A stretch of 64,000 bases of DNA from DATILI01 sp035476635 (GTDB taxonomy: Bacteria > Pseudomonadota > Gammaproteobacteria > Burkholderiales > Burkholderiaceae_C): contig DATILI010000168.1 of the NCBI GenBank assembly GCA_035476635.1, forward strand, positions 62,001-126,000, read 5' to 3'. The translations under genes and the position numbers were made by a program. Shown here piece by piece: positions 8,254 through 16,840 of the stretch. How positions within the stretch are numbered: position 1 is the stretch's first letter; each line of letters opens with the position of its first letter. The notes under the pieces were generated by a model, which saw nothing but the letters and a program-made list of their open reading frames with translations, was not told where the DNA came from and did no database searches.

Positions 8254-8957
8254 TCGACAAGATTGCCGCGTCGCTGCCCGAGGCCGTCGCTGGAATCCGC
8301 GACGGCTCGACTGTGATGATAGGCGGGTTCGGCACTTCGGGCGTCCCGCTCGAGCTTGTCGGCGCGCTGATCGAACAGGGTGCCTGTGAGCTCACGGTGG
8401 TCAGCAACAGCGCGGGCAACGCCGACAACGCACTGGCTGCACTCCTGAAGACGGGCAGGGTGCGCAAGATCATCTGCAGCTTTCCGCGGCAGCCCGACAG
8501 CTGGGTGTTCGACGAGCTGTATCGCGCAGGCCGGATCGATCTCGAGCTCGTGCCGCAGGGCAGCCTGGCTGAGCGCATCCGCGCCGCGGGTGCAGGCATC
8601 GGCGGGTTCTTCACTCCAACGGGCTACGGTACCCAGCTTGCCGCCGACAGGGAGGTACGCGAGATCCGCGGCCGCATGCATGTTTTCGAAGAAGCGATCC
8701 ATGGCGACATCGCCCTGGTGAAGGCGGAAGCGGGTGACCGGTGGGGCAATCTCACCTACCGCAAGGCCGCGCGCAACTTCGGGCCGATCATGGCGACGGC
8801 CGCGGCCAGGACCATCGCGAGCGTTCACGAACTCGTGCCACTTGGCGCACTCGATCCCGAAGGCATCGTCACCCCAGGCATCTTCGTCGACTGTGTCGTG
8901 AAGATCCCGCGGCTGGCGAGCTGTGCGAGTGACTCCCTTCCGAGCCGCGCAGCATGA
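8250..8957 (+). CDS. 3-oxoacid CoA-transferase, subunit A
   Basis: The protein has 235 residues, the usual length of the alpha subunit in PcaI/CatI/ScoA-type class I CoA transferases. It has the glycine-rich MIGGFGTSGVPLELV (about 25-39), followed by FFTPTGYGTQLA and AGDRWGNLTYRKAARNFGPIMA. With the next gene it should move CoA from succinyl-CoA or another donor to an acid. The ATG at 8250 overlaps the ligase stop and has a GAAAGGAG site upstream. Its presence beside an acyl-CoA ligase means the operon encodes two independent ways to form CoA thioesters. Confidence 0.88.
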   Translation: MIDKIAASLPEAVAGIRDGSTVMIGGFGTSGVPLELVGALIEQGACELTVVSNSAGNADNALAALLKTGRVRKIICSFPRQPDSWVFDELYRAGRIDLELVPQGSLAERIRAAGAGIGGFFTPTGYGTQLAADREVREIRGRMHVFEEAIHGDIALVKAEAGDRWGNLTYRKAARNFGPIMATAAARTIASVHELVPLGALDPEGIVTPGIFVDCVVKIPRLASCASDSLPSRAA

Positions 8958-9595
8958 AGCACAAGCGAAGGTCCAGGGATGAGATGGCAAGCTGCGTTGC
9001 GCGCGACATCCGCGACGGCGCCTGCGTGAACCTCGGCATAGGGATTCCGACGCTGGTCGCGAACCATATACCGGCGGGCATCGAGATCGTCCTGCAGAGC
9101 GAAAACGGAATCCTGGGCATGGGGCCACCGCCACTCGCCGATGAGGAAGACTACGACCTCACGAATGCGGGCAAGGACCCGGTTACGCTGCTGGCCGGCG
9201 GCGCGTACGTTCACCACGCTGATAGTTTCGCCATGATTCGAGGCGGCCACCTGGACGTGTCGGTTCTCGGCGCCTTCCAGGTTTCAGCGACCGGCGATCT
9301 CGCCAACTGGCACACCGGCGCGCCGGATGCGGTGCCGGGCGTGGGCGGTGCGATGGATCTCGCCGTGGGAGCCCGGCAGACATGGGTGATGATGGACTTG
9401 CTCACGCGTGAAGGCACGAGCAAGCTGGTGGAACGCTGCTCTTACCCTCTTACCGCGATCGGCTGCGTGAAGCGCGTGTACACCGATCTCGGCACTTTCG
9501 AGTGCGGATCGCAGGGCCTGCGGCTGCTCGATGTGGTGGACGGCTTGGGGCGCACGGAGCTCGAGGCGCTGGTTGGGCTCCCCATTCGCGGCTAA
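8954..9595 (+). CDS. 3-oxoacid CoA-transferase, subunit B
   Basis: This 213-residue beta subunit carries the catalytic glutamate in QSENGILGMGP (about 52-62), preceded by VNLGIGIPTLVANH. It forms the active site with subunit A, whose stop it overlaps (ATGA). It is the last gene of the plus-strand operon and ends 16 bp before the end of the convergent IclR gene, with no clear terminator between them. Confidence 0.9.
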   Translation: MKHKRRSRDEMASCVARDIRDGACVNLGIGIPTLVANHIPAGIEIVLQSENGILGMGPPPLADEEDYDLTNAGKDPVTLLAGGAYVHHADSFAMIRGGHLDVSVLGAFQVSATGDLANWHTGAPDAVPGVGGAMDLAVGARQTWVMMDLLTREGTSKLVERCSYPLTAIGCVKRVYTDLGTFECGSQGLRLLDVVDGLGRTELEALVGLPIRG

Positions 9596-9611
9596 TGCCG
9601 CGCGCAACAAC

Positions 9612-10379
9612 TCAACGCCCGCGTATGACGCGTTTGATGGCGTTGTATCCCAGAGATTCCGAAACTCGCTGTGCGCCTTTCAGTGCAAGCGTCGCGTGGT
9701 TGCGAATGACCTTGTCTGTCAGCCTCTCCGAAGGGCCCGCTAGGCCAATGGCAGCGATGACTGTCCCCGACGCGTCGAAGATGGGAACCGCCAAACCCGA
9801 GATTCCTTCACGGTGTTCCCCTCGGTTGATCACGAACCGGTCTGCTTTAATGCGCACCAGCTCGCGGCACAAGGTAGTGGCATCGACGATTGTGCGGCTC
9901 GTGAACTTGCGCATGCGGCGCGTCGCGGCCGCCAGCGCCTTGTCGCTGGCAAAGGAAAGCAGGAGCTTGCCGGTTGCCACGCAATGCGCCGGGTATCGCT
10001 CCCCGGGTTCGCCGTGGACGTGGAGGGGAAGGCGCGATTCGATGCGGTCAACATAAGTGACGTAGCCGTTCTCGAGGATGGCGAGCAGGATAGTTTCGCC
10101 TGTGGCCTCGGAAAGGGCCTTCATCTGGATTCTGGCCTCGGCGAAAACGTCGACCCTCTGCATGATGCGCGAGGCCGAGTGCCACATCTTGAGTGTGCAC
10201 TGGTAGTTGCTGCCCTCGGACTGCTTCACGTAGCCGGCGCGCATGAGGGTTTGCAGGATGCGGTGTGCGCTGCTCTTGGAAATGTGCAGGCTCGCCGCCA
10301 CCTCCGTCACGCCGCAGGGATGCTCGCTTTCAGCAAGGTGGTCCAGGACGGTCAGCCCGGTCAAGAGCGTGCTGTACAT
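9612..10379 (-). CDS. IclR-family transcriptional regulator
   Basis: The 255-residue protein has an N-terminal winged helix (LTVLDHLAESEHPCGVTEVAASLHISKSSAHRILQTL, about 9-45) and an IclR effector domain whose end contains GISGLAVPIFDASGTVIAAIGLAGPSERL. IclR proteins commonly control aromatic and acid catabolism. It lies 3 bp downstream of a TctC receptor gene and is probably co-transcribed with the transporter/hydrolase group. It may also act on the convergent operon or on the palindrome at 623-638, which is unproven. Confidence 0.9.
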   Translation of the reverse strand: MYSTLLTGLTVLDHLAESEHPCGVTEVAASLHISKSSAHRILQTLMRAGYVKQSEGSNYQCTLKMWHSASRIMQRVDVFAEARIQMKALSEATGETILLAILENGYVTYVDRIESRLPLHVHGEPGERYPAHCVATGKLLLSFASDKALAAATRRMRKFTSRTIVDATTLCRELVRIKADRFVINRGEHREGISGLAVPIFDASGTVIAAIGLAGPSERLTDKVIRNHATLALKGAQRVSESLGYNAIKRVIRGR

Positions 10380-10382
10380 GCC

Positions 10383-11357
10383 TCATTTTGCGGTAAGTCC
10401 CAGCTTCCTGACAATAGGCCCGTAAACAGTCACGTCGCGTCGCATCATCGTTGCCAGCTCTTCAGGGCCGATGTGTGCGGTGCTGTAGAACTTTCCGACA
10501 CGCTCGATGACGTCCGGCATGGTCGAGAACGCCTTGAGTTCGTTGTTGAGGCGATCGATCACCGCCTTCGGCGTGCCGCCAGGCGCGGCGAGGCCAACGT
10601 AGGTCTCGCCCATCACCGGCATGTTGATGCCGAGCTCCGCAAACGTCGGAATGTCCGGATAGTTCGGGGAACGCTTGTGGCCGCCGATGGCAATGCCGCG
10701 AAGCTTTCCCGACTTGATTAGGTCGACGAAGCTGGTGCCCGCCACCACCTGCACTTCACCGCTCATCGCGGCCAGGTAACTTTGCGCGCCGCCCTTGTAA
10801 GGCACGTGAACCATGTTGAGTCCCAGCTCCGTCTGGAGGTAGGCAAAGCCTAGGTGCGGAAGGCTGCCGATGCCGTAGGTGCCGAAATTGATTTCCCCGC
10901 GCGGGCTCTTTGCCAGTGCAACGAAGTCGGCGAAATTGCGGATCGGAAGCGCCGGGTTGACGGCAAGCACAAAGGGGTTCCCTCGCACGATTGTGCCGAT
11001 AGGTGCGAAGTCCTTGATCGGGTCATACGGCGCGGGGTGGTGCATGGCGGGCATGCTGCCTACCAAGTCGGTGTTGAACGCAATAAGCACGAGTCCGTCA
11101 GGTGCGGCGCGAGCGACGGACTGCATCGCGATCACGCCGCCCGCACCTGACTTGTTCTCGACGATCACCGCCTTGCCTAGCGTCTGCGTCCACTTCTCGG
11201 CGAGCAACCGTGCCATCGTATCGATCGTCGCGCCAGGTGGATATGGCACGACGATCTTGATCGGCCCGTTCGGGTACGAGTCGGTCTGGGCGGCTGCAGT
11301 TGCGCAGCAGATTGCGAGCATCAGCGCGGACACCATCGCGGTCAGTTTCTTTAACAT
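10383..11357 (-). CDS. Bug/TctC-family periplasmic binding protein
   Basis: This 324-residue secreted receptor has a signal peptide (MLKKLTAMVSALMLAICCATAAAQ), then the family hallmark YPNGPIKIVVPYPPGATIDTMARLLAEKW and NKSGAGGVIAMQSVARAAPDG. Bug proteins bind small carboxylates in the periplasm and normally feed a tripartite TctAB permease, but none is encoded here. The start at 11357 follows an AGGAG site. An upstream open frame without a signal peptide is ignored. It lies 35 bp after a second Bug gene (11393-12385). Confidence 0.92.
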   Translation of the reverse strand: MLKKLTAMVSALMLAICCATAAAQTDSYPNGPIKIVVPYPPGATIDTMARLLAEKWTQTLGKAVIVENKSGAGGVIAMQSVARAAPDGLVLIAFNTDLVGSMPAMHHPAPYDPIKDFAPIGTIVRGNPFVLAVNPALPIRNFADFVALAKSPRGEINFGTYGIGSLPHLGFAYLQTELGLNMVHVPYKGGAQSYLAAMSGEVQVVAGTSFVDLIKSGKLRGIAIGGHKRSPNYPDIPTFAELGINMPVMGETYVGLAAPGGTPKAVIDRLNNELKAFSTMPDVIERVGKFYSTAHIGPEELATMMRRDVTVYGPIVRKLGLTAK

Positions 11358-11392
11358 CCTGTTGAACTCCTGTTGGGGTGTGGGCCGCATGA

Positions 11393-12385
11393 TCACTCGG
11401 CCTCGATGCCTGTTGCCTTGATGAGGCGTTGCCAAGTGGCTGCCTCTACGCGTATCAGCTGGTCGTATTCCTGCGGTGTACTCGTCTGCGCCTCGATACC
11501 GAGAGCCATGGCTCTTTCGCGGAAGCGCGGGTCCGCAGCGACCTCTCGCAGCGCAGCGTTGAGCCGTTCGATCACAGGCTGCGGCGTGCCCTCCGGTGCC
11601 GAGATGCCCCACCAGGAGCCGTTGGTGAACTCGCGTGCGCCGAGGCCGGCTTCGCTGAGAGTGGGAACGTCCGGCAGCAAGAACGAACGGGCGCGGCCGG
11701 TCACCGCCAGCGCGCGCAGTTTTCCCGAATGAATATGCGCGAGAGTGGAGCTAGTTCCGAGAAAAATCATGTGCACGTGACCAGCAATCACCGCCGTGAG
11801 CGCAGGCCCGCTTCCGGTGAACGGAATGCCGGTGATCTTGGTATCGGTGGTCATCTTCAGCAGTTCGGCGAGCAGGAAGGGCTGATTGCCCGCGCCCGCG
11901 TGCGCATAAGTAAGGAAGTTGGGTCTCGCCTTCGCAAGTTGAAGCAGATCCCTGACGTTCGCGGCTTTCACCTCGGGGTTTACCACTAGGACAAGGGACT
12001 GCCGCGCCATAAGCGCGACGGGCGCCAGCTGGTTGATTGGATCCGTGCGCATGTTCTTCACGATGCTGCGGTTCACCGCGACCCAGATACCCGAGAGCAG
12101 GAGCGTCTGTCCGTCGGGCTTCGACCGGATGACGTACTCCGTGCCGATATTCCCCGCGGCACCCGGCTTGTTTTCGACGACAACCGGCACGCCGAAGATT
12201 CGCGAGAGCTCTGGCGCGAGCAGTCGCGCCAATGCATCGGCCCCCGCCCCGGGCGCGAATGGGACCACTATCTGCACCGGGCCCGCAGGGAACTTCGCCT
12301 GTGACCGGGCGAGCTGCGGGCTCAGGAGGATCGATACTGCAAGCACGGCCCACGATAGCGACCGGGTGAAAGCGCAAGTCTTCAC
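11393..12385 (-). CDS. Bug/TctC-family periplasmic binding protein
   Basis: This is a 330-residue protein. An N-terminal hydrophobic segment (SLSWAVLAVSILLSPQLARSQA) is a signal peptide, followed by FPAGPVQIVVPFAPGAGADALARLLAPEL and ENKPGAAGNIGTEYVIRSKPDG. It is diverged from its neighbour at 10383-11357, so the pair is probably not a very recent duplication and may bind different carboxylates. It is encoded 12 bp downstream of the porin gene, consistent with an outer-membrane to periplasm uptake route. Confidence 0.92.
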   Translation of the reverse strand: MKTCAFTRSLSWAVLAVSILLSPQLARSQAKFPAGPVQIVVPFAPGAGADALARLLAPELSRIFGVPVVVENKPGAAGNIGTEYVIRSKPDGQTLLLSGIWVAVNRSIVKNMRTDPINQLAPVALMARQSLVLVVNPEVKAANVRDLLQLAKARPNFLTYAHAGAGNQPFLLAELLKMTTDTKITGIPFTGSGPALTAVIAGHVHMIFLGTSSTLAHIHSGKLRALAVTGRARSFLLPDVPTLSEAGLGAREFTNGSWWGISAPEGTPQPVIERLNAALREVAADPRFRERAMALGIEAQTSTPQEYDQLIRVEAATWQRLIKATGIEAE

Positions 12386-12397
12386 GACACTCTTCTC

Positions 12398-13471
12398 CTA
12401 GAAGCGGTGGTTGATCCCGAGCTCCACGCCCGAAGATGAATCGCCTGGGCGGGTCGTGCTGCCTGCGAGGGCCTGCGAAGCAGTGCCGCCGTTGTTGATC
12501 TGGGCCGCCGTTGCGTAGAGCGTCGTGCGCTTGGAAAGCGCGTAGTTGCTGCCGAGGACAAGCTTGCGGCTACGCGGGTTGCCGGGTCCGGTTAGCTGGT
12601 ACTGCGACAGCACTGCGCGGAATTCCCATGCGTTGAGCGGGACCACCGCACCCACCGTCCAGCCACGCGCGTCCGGAGCCGGGCCACGCACTGTATCCCA
12701 CTGGTAGCCGGCCGACAGTTTCACCACGGGCAGCTTCAAGATGCCGAGGACACTGCGGTTGACCGTGTCGCCGGTGACGAATCGTGCGCGTTGGTAGCCG
12801 GCAGACAGGGTCACATCGGGGGTTTCATAGCCGAATCTGAAGCTGCTTCCGCTGCCGTCACTTCGGTTGGTTGCGTTGCTTGCGTTTTCCCCGAGAAAGT
12901 ACGCCGCCTCACCGAACAGCCCGCCAACCCGCGGCGAGATGTAGTAGACGAGGTTCGAAGCCCTGACATAGGCCGGTCCCAGCACACTGGTTCCCTGCAG
13001 TGTTTGGCTGGCCCCGAGGCCGGTATGGAAGTACGGATCGGCGACCCCGATATTGAGGTAGGCCGGCGTGTTCGCGCGCCCCAAACGAACCTCTCCCCAT
13101 GGGCCCGCCAGGCTGACCGTCGCGCGCCGGTTGAACACCAACCCCTGGCCCCCGTTGAGCGCGGTCGTCGCCGCGCCACTCGACTGGTTGTTCGTGTTGC
13201 TCGCTGCGCCGATGCCGCTGTCCGGCTGGAGGCTTGCCTCAAGCCAGAACGTGGCGCGCGCGCCGCTGCCGAGATCCTCCTCCCCGCGGAAACCGATGCG
13301 GCTGGCAAAAAGGCCGCCGCCGGTGGGATTGAGCATGACTTTATGTGACAGGCTGCCGGTCGTGTACGAAACGCTCGAGTCCACCACTCCGAAGAGCGTG
13401 ACCGAGCTCTGGCAATAGGCACCCTGGCTCGCGATGGATGCGAGCACAAGGAAGGCGAACTTCTTTTGCAT
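12398..13471 (-). CDS. Gram-negative outer-membrane porin
   Basis: This 357-residue beta-barrel of the betaproteobacterial porin family (Porin_4/OmpC-like) starts with signal peptide MQKKFAFLVLASIASQGAYC. The mature N-terminus is QSSVTLFGVVDSSVSY, followed by GFRGEEDLGSGARATFWLEASL and FNRRATVSLAGPWGEVRLGR. It ends in an aromatic residue (GINHRF), the signal for BAM-dependent insertion. It would pass small hydrophilic solutes. Its place between a hydrolase gene and two TctC genes suggests it serves the same substrate. Confidence 0.93.
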   Translation of the reverse strand: MQKKFAFLVLASIASQGAYCQSSVTLFGVVDSSVSYTTGSLSHKVMLNPTGGGLFASRIGFRGEEDLGSGARATFWLEASLQPDSGIGAASNTNNQSSGAATTALNGGQGLVFNRRATVSLAGPWGEVRLGRANTPAYLNIGVADPYFHTGLGASQTLQGTSVLGPAYVRASNLVYYISPRVGGLFGEAAYFLGENASNATNRSDGSGSSFRFGYETPDVTLSAGYQRARFVTGDTVNRSVLGILKLPVVKLSAGYQWDTVRGPAPDARGWTVGAVVPLNAWEFRAVLSQYQLTGPGNPRSRKLVLGSNYALSKRTTLYATAAQINNGGTASQALAGSTTRPGDSSSGVELGINHRF

Positions 13472-13519
13472 GTTTGTCTCCGTCTCTGTGTGATTTCGTT
13501 GATTGAAGCAGCGCGGAAC

Positions 13520-14794
13520 CTAGATGCGTTCCTTTATCCAGCGCACGGCAAGGTCACCCGCGCGCACTTTCGGGCTAGCCAGGCCCTCAGGCATTCCCGG
13601 CGCGGCAGACAGGTAGTGCAGGCCCCACTCCACCACCGCGGCCTGCTTGTCCCTTGCACCTGATACCCGCACGACGTCCTCCAGGTCCTGCGGCGTGCAG
13701 GAGTGATCGGCGTCCGGGTAAATGAACAGGCTGGGAATCGTGACATTCCGGATCGTCTGCGCGAGCGCTGCATTCGACGACAGTCCACTCCAAGTGCTGA
13801 GCCAAGCACGCGGCGTAATGACGCGTGCGTGGCCGCCGAAGCCGAGGTTGACGCGGATCGGGTGCTCGCCGTTGTGATGGCCGAGGGGGCGCCGGTTTGG
13901 ATCGATCCCGGGGTCGAGCAGCTTGGGATCCGCGCAAGTGCGATGGACCGTCATCACGCGCGCGAACATCGCGCGACGCGCGGTTGCCGTGTCCAGCAAG
14001 TCCGCGCGCGCAAATTGACGCGCCTCCCTGTAGTCATCCAGCAGGCCGCGCGCGATCGCATCGAGCCTCTTGCAACGCGCGACCTGCGCACTCCGGTATG
14101 TGGCCACCCAGTCGGCGTCGTACTGGCTCGGCTCCGGCAGGGCCCTGTATCCGTTGGCCGCGCTGAACATGTCGAGCGACTTGTCCGTGGCAATCGGGTT
14201 CCCCTCATCGACAACAGCTGGGTCGAGAAGCCGCAGGAGGATGGCACCCTCGCCGATATGCAATGCAAGTGCGATGTAGAGGTCGAACTCGGGCATCTCC
14301 TCTGTGTCAAAGCCTGTCGGCTCGCCTGCAGGGGAGGTCTTCAGCCGCGCGCCGCGCGCTTGCGAAGCCTGAGACTGGTAGTAGGCCGCGAGCGACGAAC
14401 CGCCGCTGTTGCCGATGGCGATGATTCGCTCGAAGCCCTGCGCGCGCAGCCACCGCATGCCGGCTGCGAGATCAAGCAACACCTCCTCATGGGTCATGTC
14501 CGAATCGTTGTTGACATGCCGGCTCATCTGCCCCCAGACCGCGATTCCTGACTGCAGCAATGCTGGTGCAAGATACGGCCGGGTCTGGTTGGTGCGGGGA
14601 TGCATGTACACAGCACAGGTACGAGTCCCGCCCGCCGGGCGGTGCAGCACGCCGACAGTTGCTGCGCCGTCGCTCGTGTGCAAGCCGATGACCTGCTGCA
14701 CCGTGCCCGGCGGAAGGTCGTCTAGCGAGCTGTAGGAGTTGTTGAAATTGGGAGTCCGGCGCTCGGGATCGATAAACAGGCGGTGCTTGTTCAT
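13520..14794 (-). CDS. Alpha/beta hydrolase (esterase-like), paralog 1
   Basis: The protein has 424 residues, with the nucleophile elbow in IAIGNSGGSSLAAYYQSQ (about 144-161) and a late IYPDADHSCTP segment supplying the likely acid. It has no signal peptide, so it is cytoplasmic. It closely resembles the 429-residue protein at 20861-22150 over its whole length (shared FIDPERR..PNF, GVLHRPAGG, MYMHPRTNQTRPYLAPALL, NGEHPIR), so the two are paralogs. The start at 14794 has GAGGGAG upstream. The likely reaction is hydrolysis of an ester, lactone or C-C bond. The substrate is unknown. Confidence 0.8.
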   Translation of the reverse strand: MNKHRLFIDPERRTPNFNNSYSSLDDLPPGTVQQVIGLHTSDGAATVGVLHRPAGGTRTCAVYMHPRTNQTRPYLAPALLQSGIAVWGQMSRHVNNDSDMTHEEVLLDLAAGMRWLRAQGFERIIAIGNSGGSSLAAYYQSQASQARGARLKTSPAGEPTGFDTEEMPEFDLYIALALHIGEGAILLRLLDPAVVDEGNPIATDKSLDMFSAANGYRALPEPSQYDADWVATYRSAQVARCKRLDAIARGLLDDYREARQFARADLLDTATARRAMFARVMTVHRTCADPKLLDPGIDPNRRPLGHHNGEHPIRVNLGFGGHARVITPRAWLSTWSGLSSNAALAQTIRNVTIPSLFIYPDADHSCTPQDLEDVVRVSGARDKQAAVVEWGLHYLSAAPGMPEGLASPKVRAGDLAVRWIKERI

Positions 14795-14804
14795 GTGGGC
14801 TCCC

Positions 14805-15326
14805 TCAGTTGCTGGCCGGCATGGAGCTCGCCGCGCGGGCCACTGGCGCCTTCGACGCATTCCATCTCCGGAGCATTTCGGTCGCCTCCGACGTCGTTGA
14901 TGTGGGGTCGAGCCCGCGATTGACGCAAAGCTCCAGGCGATGGCCGTTGGGGTCGAAGAAGTAGATCGACTGCAGCGTGGAGTTCCCTTCCTTGGGACCC
15001 AGAACTTCGACGCCTACCGACTCGAGGTGGAGCTGCGCAGCGTGCAGCGCTTCGATACTGTCAACCTCAAACGCGATGTGCTGCACCCATGAAGGCGTGT
15101 TCGGGTCCATCTCTTGCTGCGGTGACTCGGGCAGTTCGAAGAACGCCAGCGAGCTGCCGTCTTCGAGGAGATGGAAGATGTGGATGAAGGGGCAATCCTT
15201 GCCGTGCGCGCGCGTTCCGACGATGGCATGCCACAGCGGCATGTGCAGCACGCGTGAATAGAAGTCCGCGGTCTCCTGCGCGTCCTTGCAGCGGTACGCG
15301 ACGTGGTGGAGTTTCTTCACAAGCAT
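14805..15326 (-). CDS. VOC-superfamily (glyoxalase/dioxygenase-fold) protein
   Basis: This 173-residue vicinal-oxygen-chelate protein has the paired beta-alpha-beta-beta-beta units expected. Likely metal ligands are visible: His in KKLHHVAYRCKD (7-8), Glu in AFFELPES, His in WVQHIAFEVDS and Glu in NGHRLELCVNR. It could be a ring-cleaving dioxygenase, isomerase or lyase. The length fits a one-module enzyme that dimerises. It precedes hydrolase paralog 1 by 10 bp and follows a 160-bp gap, so it probably heads the transcript running to the IclR gene. Confidence 0.82.
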   Translation of the reverse strand: MLVKKLHHVAYRCKDAQETADFYSRVLHMPLWHAIVGTRAHGKDCPFIHIFHLLEDGSSLAFFELPESPQQEMDPNTPSWVQHIAFEVDSIEALHAAQLHLESVGVEVLGPKEGNSTLQSIYFFDPNGHRLELCVNRGLDPTSTTSEATEMLRRWNASKAPVARAASSMPASN

Positions 15327-15486
15327 TCGAAACCTTTATCGCCGCGGTGATTCGTGGCGTGCTGACAAGTCTCTTCTGCGAGCATCCTGTCGTCAATGGG
15401 GACCGGGTTCTTTGCAAATAGTGGGAAAACCACGGAGGCTCCGCACCAGCGGGCTGATCCATCAATGGCAGCGCCCTCCCGCCTCG
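15327..15486. other. 160-bp intergenic gap, possible promoter for the VOC-to-IclR transcript
   Basis: This is the only sizeable gap in the minus-strand run from 22150 to 9612. I see no clear consensus promoter, palindrome or terminator in it, but the spacing argues that transcription restarts here. Confidence 0.3.
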
Positions 15487-16206
15487 TCAAGGTAGGATGC
15501 TTAGCCGCTTACATTTCTTGCCCAATCCGTCTTGCTTGTCGTGCGGCCGCACGCAAAAGCCGTGCAGCAGTGTCTCGACCTGCGAGGCGACGTAGCGGTC
15601 GGGGTCAATCGGATAGTCGTGTGGAATCCAGGCGCCTAGCGAATGCTTCATCATGACGAGGAACACCATTGGCGCCGTGAGGCTGAAGCTCGCGTACTCC
15701 AGGTCAGCGATGTGGAATTCGCCGCGATCGATACCGCGCTTCAGGATGTTGCAGATCAGGTCCTGGCCGGGCTTGATCACTTCCTGCTGATAGAAAGCGG
15801 CCAGTTCGGGAAAATTGCGTGCTTCGCTGAGGATGAGCTTGGTGATGCCAGACGCCTTGGTCGCTCTCACCCGAGCCCACCACACTTTCATGCAATAGCG
15901 CATCATGTCGGCCGTGGAACCGTCGGAAGTCTGGAACTCCTTGTTCCATTCGTCGGAGAGAGCCGAGATGTTCTCGCGCACCGCCGCCTTGAACAGTTCT
16001 TCTTTGCTCGGGAAATACAGGAACAGCGTGCCCTTGGACACGCCGGCGCGCGCGGCCACTTCCTCCGCCCGCGTCGCCGCAAAACCTTTTTCGACGAACA
16101 GGTCAATGGCGGCGTCGAGCAACTCGCCGGGACGCGCTTCCTTGCGGCGCTTGCGCTTGGCTTGTACGTCTTCGGTTTTGGTGCCAATGATCTTGGAGAG
16201 TGGCAT
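15487..16206 (-). CDS. TetR-family transcriptional regulator
   Basis: The 239-residue protein has a basic N-terminal tail (QAKRKRRKEARPGE) followed by a canonical TetR helix-turn-helix: AAIDLFVEKGFAATRAEEVAARAGVSKGTLFLYFPSKEELFKAAV (about 32-76). The C-terminal two-thirds is the ligand and dimer domain. It is encoded 24 bp after leuD on the same strand, so it is probably an autogenous or operon-level repressor. The 16-bp palindrome at 623-638 is of the right size for a TetR dimer, though distant. Confidence 0.92.
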   Translation of the reverse strand: MPLSKIIGTKTEDVQAKRKRRKEARPGELLDAAIDLFVEKGFAATRAEEVAARAGVSKGTLFLYFPSKEELFKAAVRENISALSDEWNKEFQTSDGSTADMMRYCMKVWWARVRATKASGITKLILSEARNFPELAAFYQQEVIKPGQDLICNILKRGIDRGEFHIADLEYASFSLTAPMVFLVMMKHSLGAWIPHDYPIDPDRYVASQVETLLHGFCVRPHDKQDGLGKKCKRLSILP

Positions 16207-16230
16207 GACAATAGCAATGACTAACTGGTA

Positions 16231-16836
16231 TCAATAAATCCAGGGGCGCCGCAGGCGATCGGCCGACTGGAACCGATCGACCGTCGCACCGTCACGCAAC
16301 GTGAGCGCGATTTCGTCCAGCCCGTCGAGCAACTGCGTGCGGCGCAGGGGTTCGACATGGAAGTGGTAGCGAGCCGCGTTCGGAGCGATCACGACCTGCT
16401 GCTCAAGATCCACCGTCGTCATGCACGGCGCGGTGGACTCCACCGCCGCGGCCAGCTCCATCACGGACTCCGCCGGAAGGATCACCGGCAACACGCCGTT
16501 TTGGAAGCAGTTGCCGAAGAAGATGTCGCCGAAGCTTGGCGCGATCACACATCGAATGCCTGCGCCTTGCAATGCCCATACCGCGTGTTCGCGGGAACTG
16601 CCGCAACCGAAATTCGGGCCCGCCAGCAGGATCTTCGCCCCACGGTAGACCGGCATGTTCAGCACGAACTCGGGCTCCTCACCGCCATCGCTGCGGAACC
16701 GCCAGGCTTCGAACGCGTAGCGCCCCAGTTCCGATCGGGGCAAAGCGGCGCGATTGATGCGGATGATCACGTCCGTATTGATGTTGGGCCGCAGCAGGAC
16801 TGCAGCCTGCGCTGAAACAATTTTGAACTTCTCCAT
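16231..16836 (-). CDS. leuD: 3-isopropylmalate dehydratase-like small subunit
   Basis: The 201-residue swivel domain of the LeuD/aconitase family has the diagnostic GPNFGCGSSREHAVWAL (about 75-91) and FGDIFFGNCFQNGVLPV. The usual substrate-recognition stretch after NTD, IIPKQFL in typical LeuD, reads VIIRINRAAL here, suggesting a substrate other than 2-isopropylmalate. It pairs with the large subunit encoded 4 bp upstream to isomerise a 2-hydroxy to a 3-hydroxy dicarboxylate through an enoyl intermediate. There is no leuA or leuB adjacent, so a catabolic rather than biosynthetic role is likely. Confidence 0.85.
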   Translation of the reverse strand: MEKFKIVSAQAAVLLRPNINTDVIIRINRAALPRSELGRYAFEAWRFRSDGGEEPEFVLNMPVYRGAKILLAGPNFGCGSSREHAVWALQGAGIRCVIAPSFGDIFFGNCFQNGVLPVILPAESVMELAAAVESTAPCMTTVDLEQQVVIAPNAARYHFHVEPLRRTQLLDGLDEIALTLRDGATVDRFQSADRLRRPWIY

Positions 16837-16840
16837 GAGA

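Noticed and set aside
16207..16230. TGACTAACTGGTATCA upstream of the TetR gene as an operator
   Set aside because: Only the outermost three bases on each side are complementary, so it is not a convincing inverted repeat.
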